From NCBI GenBank assembly GCA_017554135.1, contig JAFZIX010000290.1, forward strand, positions 1-7,017: DNA of 7,017 bases. Direction: 5' to 3'. Numbering within the stretch: the first letter of the stretch is position 1; each line of letters starts with the position of its first letter. The notes beneath the pieces were generated by a model. That model saw nothing but the letters and a program-made list of their open reading frames with translations, was not told the DNA's origin and ran no database searches. Both the position numbers and the translations under genes were made by a program. Shown here piece by piece: positions 6,455 to 7,017 of the stretch. This stretch comes from Bacteroidales bacterium. GTDB lineage: Bacteria > Bacteroidota > Bacteroidia > Bacteroidales > UBA932.

Positions 6455-6487
6455 CAAATATAATGATTTTTGGTAACTTTGCGAAAA
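6455..6487 (-). promoter_or_regulatory. Putative promoter of the DUF349-yidC-yggS-nuclease run
   Basis: TATATTTG on the minus strand at 6462-6455 is a perfect match to the Bacteroidota -7 consensus TAnnTTTG. A weak -33-like TTTT lies at 6487-6484, 21 bases upstream. Transcription would begin near 6450, leaving a 5' leader of about 25 bases before the ATG at 6426. Confidence 0.6.
6474..6481 (+). promoter_or_regulatory. Putative trmD promoter, -7 element TAACTTTG
   Basis: TAACTTTG on the plus strand matches TAnnTTTG exactly and lies 19 bases before the trmD ATG at 6501. The -33 position (about 6452-6454, TTA) is a poor match. Transcription is expected to start near 6485, giving a 5' leader of roughly 15 bases. 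Confidence 0.6.
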
Positions 6488-6500
6488 TATCGATTATTCT

Positions 6501-7017
6501 ATGAGGATAGACATTATCAGTGCAGTTCCCGAACTTCTTGAAAGCCCTCTGGCACATTCAATCGTGGGGCGCGCAATAAAGAAAGGTCTTGTAGAAATAC
6601 ACGTCCACAACCTTCGGAAATACGGTCTCGGACCGCGGAAAAATATCGATGACTATTCCTATGGCGGTGATGCCGGAATGGTGCTCATGGTTGAGCCGGT
6701 CTACAAAATGATAGAGGAACTACGTGCAGAAAGGGATTACGATGAAGTAATCTACCTCTCCCCCGATGGTGAAATCCTCAATCAGGCTATTTCCAACGAG
6801 TTGTCTCTCAAAGAAAACCTGATTTTGCTCTGCGGGCACTACAAAGGAATTGATCAGCGCATAAGGGAGCATCTTGTTACCAGGGAGATATCCGTCGGAG
6901 ATTATGTTGTAAGCGGCGGCGAAATTCCTGCTGCATTACTGGCCGATTCCATAGTCCGACTCATTCCAGGTGCACTTACAGATGAAACATCCGCACTCAG
7001 CGACAGTTTCCAGGATG
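6501..7017 (+). CDS. trmD: tRNA (guanine(37)-N1)-methyltransferase TrmD (partial, C-terminus beyond right edge)
   Basis: SPOUT-class enzyme that uses S-adenosylmethionine to methylate G37 next to the anticodon, which prevents +1 frameshifting. The 172 codons visible cover the N-terminal SAM-binding domain and the start of the linker. Motifs are MRIDIIS at the start, IDDYSYGGDAGMVLMVEP (about 50-67), the trefoil-knot segments LILLCGHYKGIDQRI and REISVGDYVVSGGE, and RLIPGAL followed by ALSDSFQD. These match Bacteroidota TrmD closely. A normal protein is about 225-250 aa, so about 55-75 residues are missing past the edge. The start is set by the conserved N-terminus and the TAACTTTG promoter 19 bases upstream. 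It is transcribed divergently from the DUF349-yidC run. Confidence 0.96.
   Translation, partial: MRIDIISAVPELLESPLAHSIVGRAIKKGLVEIHVHNLRKYGLGPRKNIDDYSYGGDAGMVLMVEPVYKMIEELRAERDYDEVIYLSPDGEILNQAISNELSLKENLILLCGHYKGIDQRIREHLVTREISVGDYVVSGGEIPAALLADSIVRLIPGALTDETSALSDSFQD

Overview
The window looks like a chromosomal segment from a member of the Bacteroidota, most likely order Bacteroidales. The reasons are the TAnnTTTG-type promoter elements, a YidC of about 618 codons with a Bacteroidota-like sequence, a multi-repeat DUF349 protein, and a lipoprotein that joins an Fn3-like domain to a nonspecific nuclease. GC content is moderate. Genus cannot be read from this sequence.

Layout, all on the minus strand except the last gene. 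Reading from right to left, a 74-bp divergent intergenic region (6427-6500) separates trmD (plus strand, cut by the right edge) from a tightly packed minus-strand run. This run is a five-repeat DUF349 protein (6426-4756), yidC (4753-2897), yggS (2896-2240) and a secreted DNA/RNA nonspecific endonuclease lipoprotein (2236-953). Gaps are 2, 0 and 3 nt, so the run is probably one operon. It combines translation and membrane-protein biogenesis (YidC insertase), PLP homeostasis (YggS) and one accessory exported nuclease. After the nuclease comes a separate transcription unit: a promoter, a 14-codon leader peptide with three consecutive Trp codons, a set of mutually exclusive hairpins ending in a strong intrinsic terminator, and then a TrpB2-type tryptophan synthase beta chain (749 to beyond the left edge).

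Two observations stand out. First, the region 777-897 is a complete ribosome-mediated tryptophan attenuator, with leader peptide MKTIANIWWWRLQL and segments 1:2, 2:3 and 3:4. It sits in front of a TrpB2-type gene and its leader ORF starts almost at the predicted transcription start. The leader is too short for routine gene calling. Second, yidC carries an in-frame TGA where the family has a conserved glycine (NPM-TGA-GCLPM), which splits an otherwise intact reading frame into a 438-aa and a 175-aa part. A single substitution GGA to TGA explains it. Whether it is a sequencing error, a real mutation, readthrough or a two-piece insertase cannot be decided from the window.

The remaining genes are ordinary housekeeping genes. 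No RNA genes, CRISPR arrays, insertion sequences or long repeats were seen.
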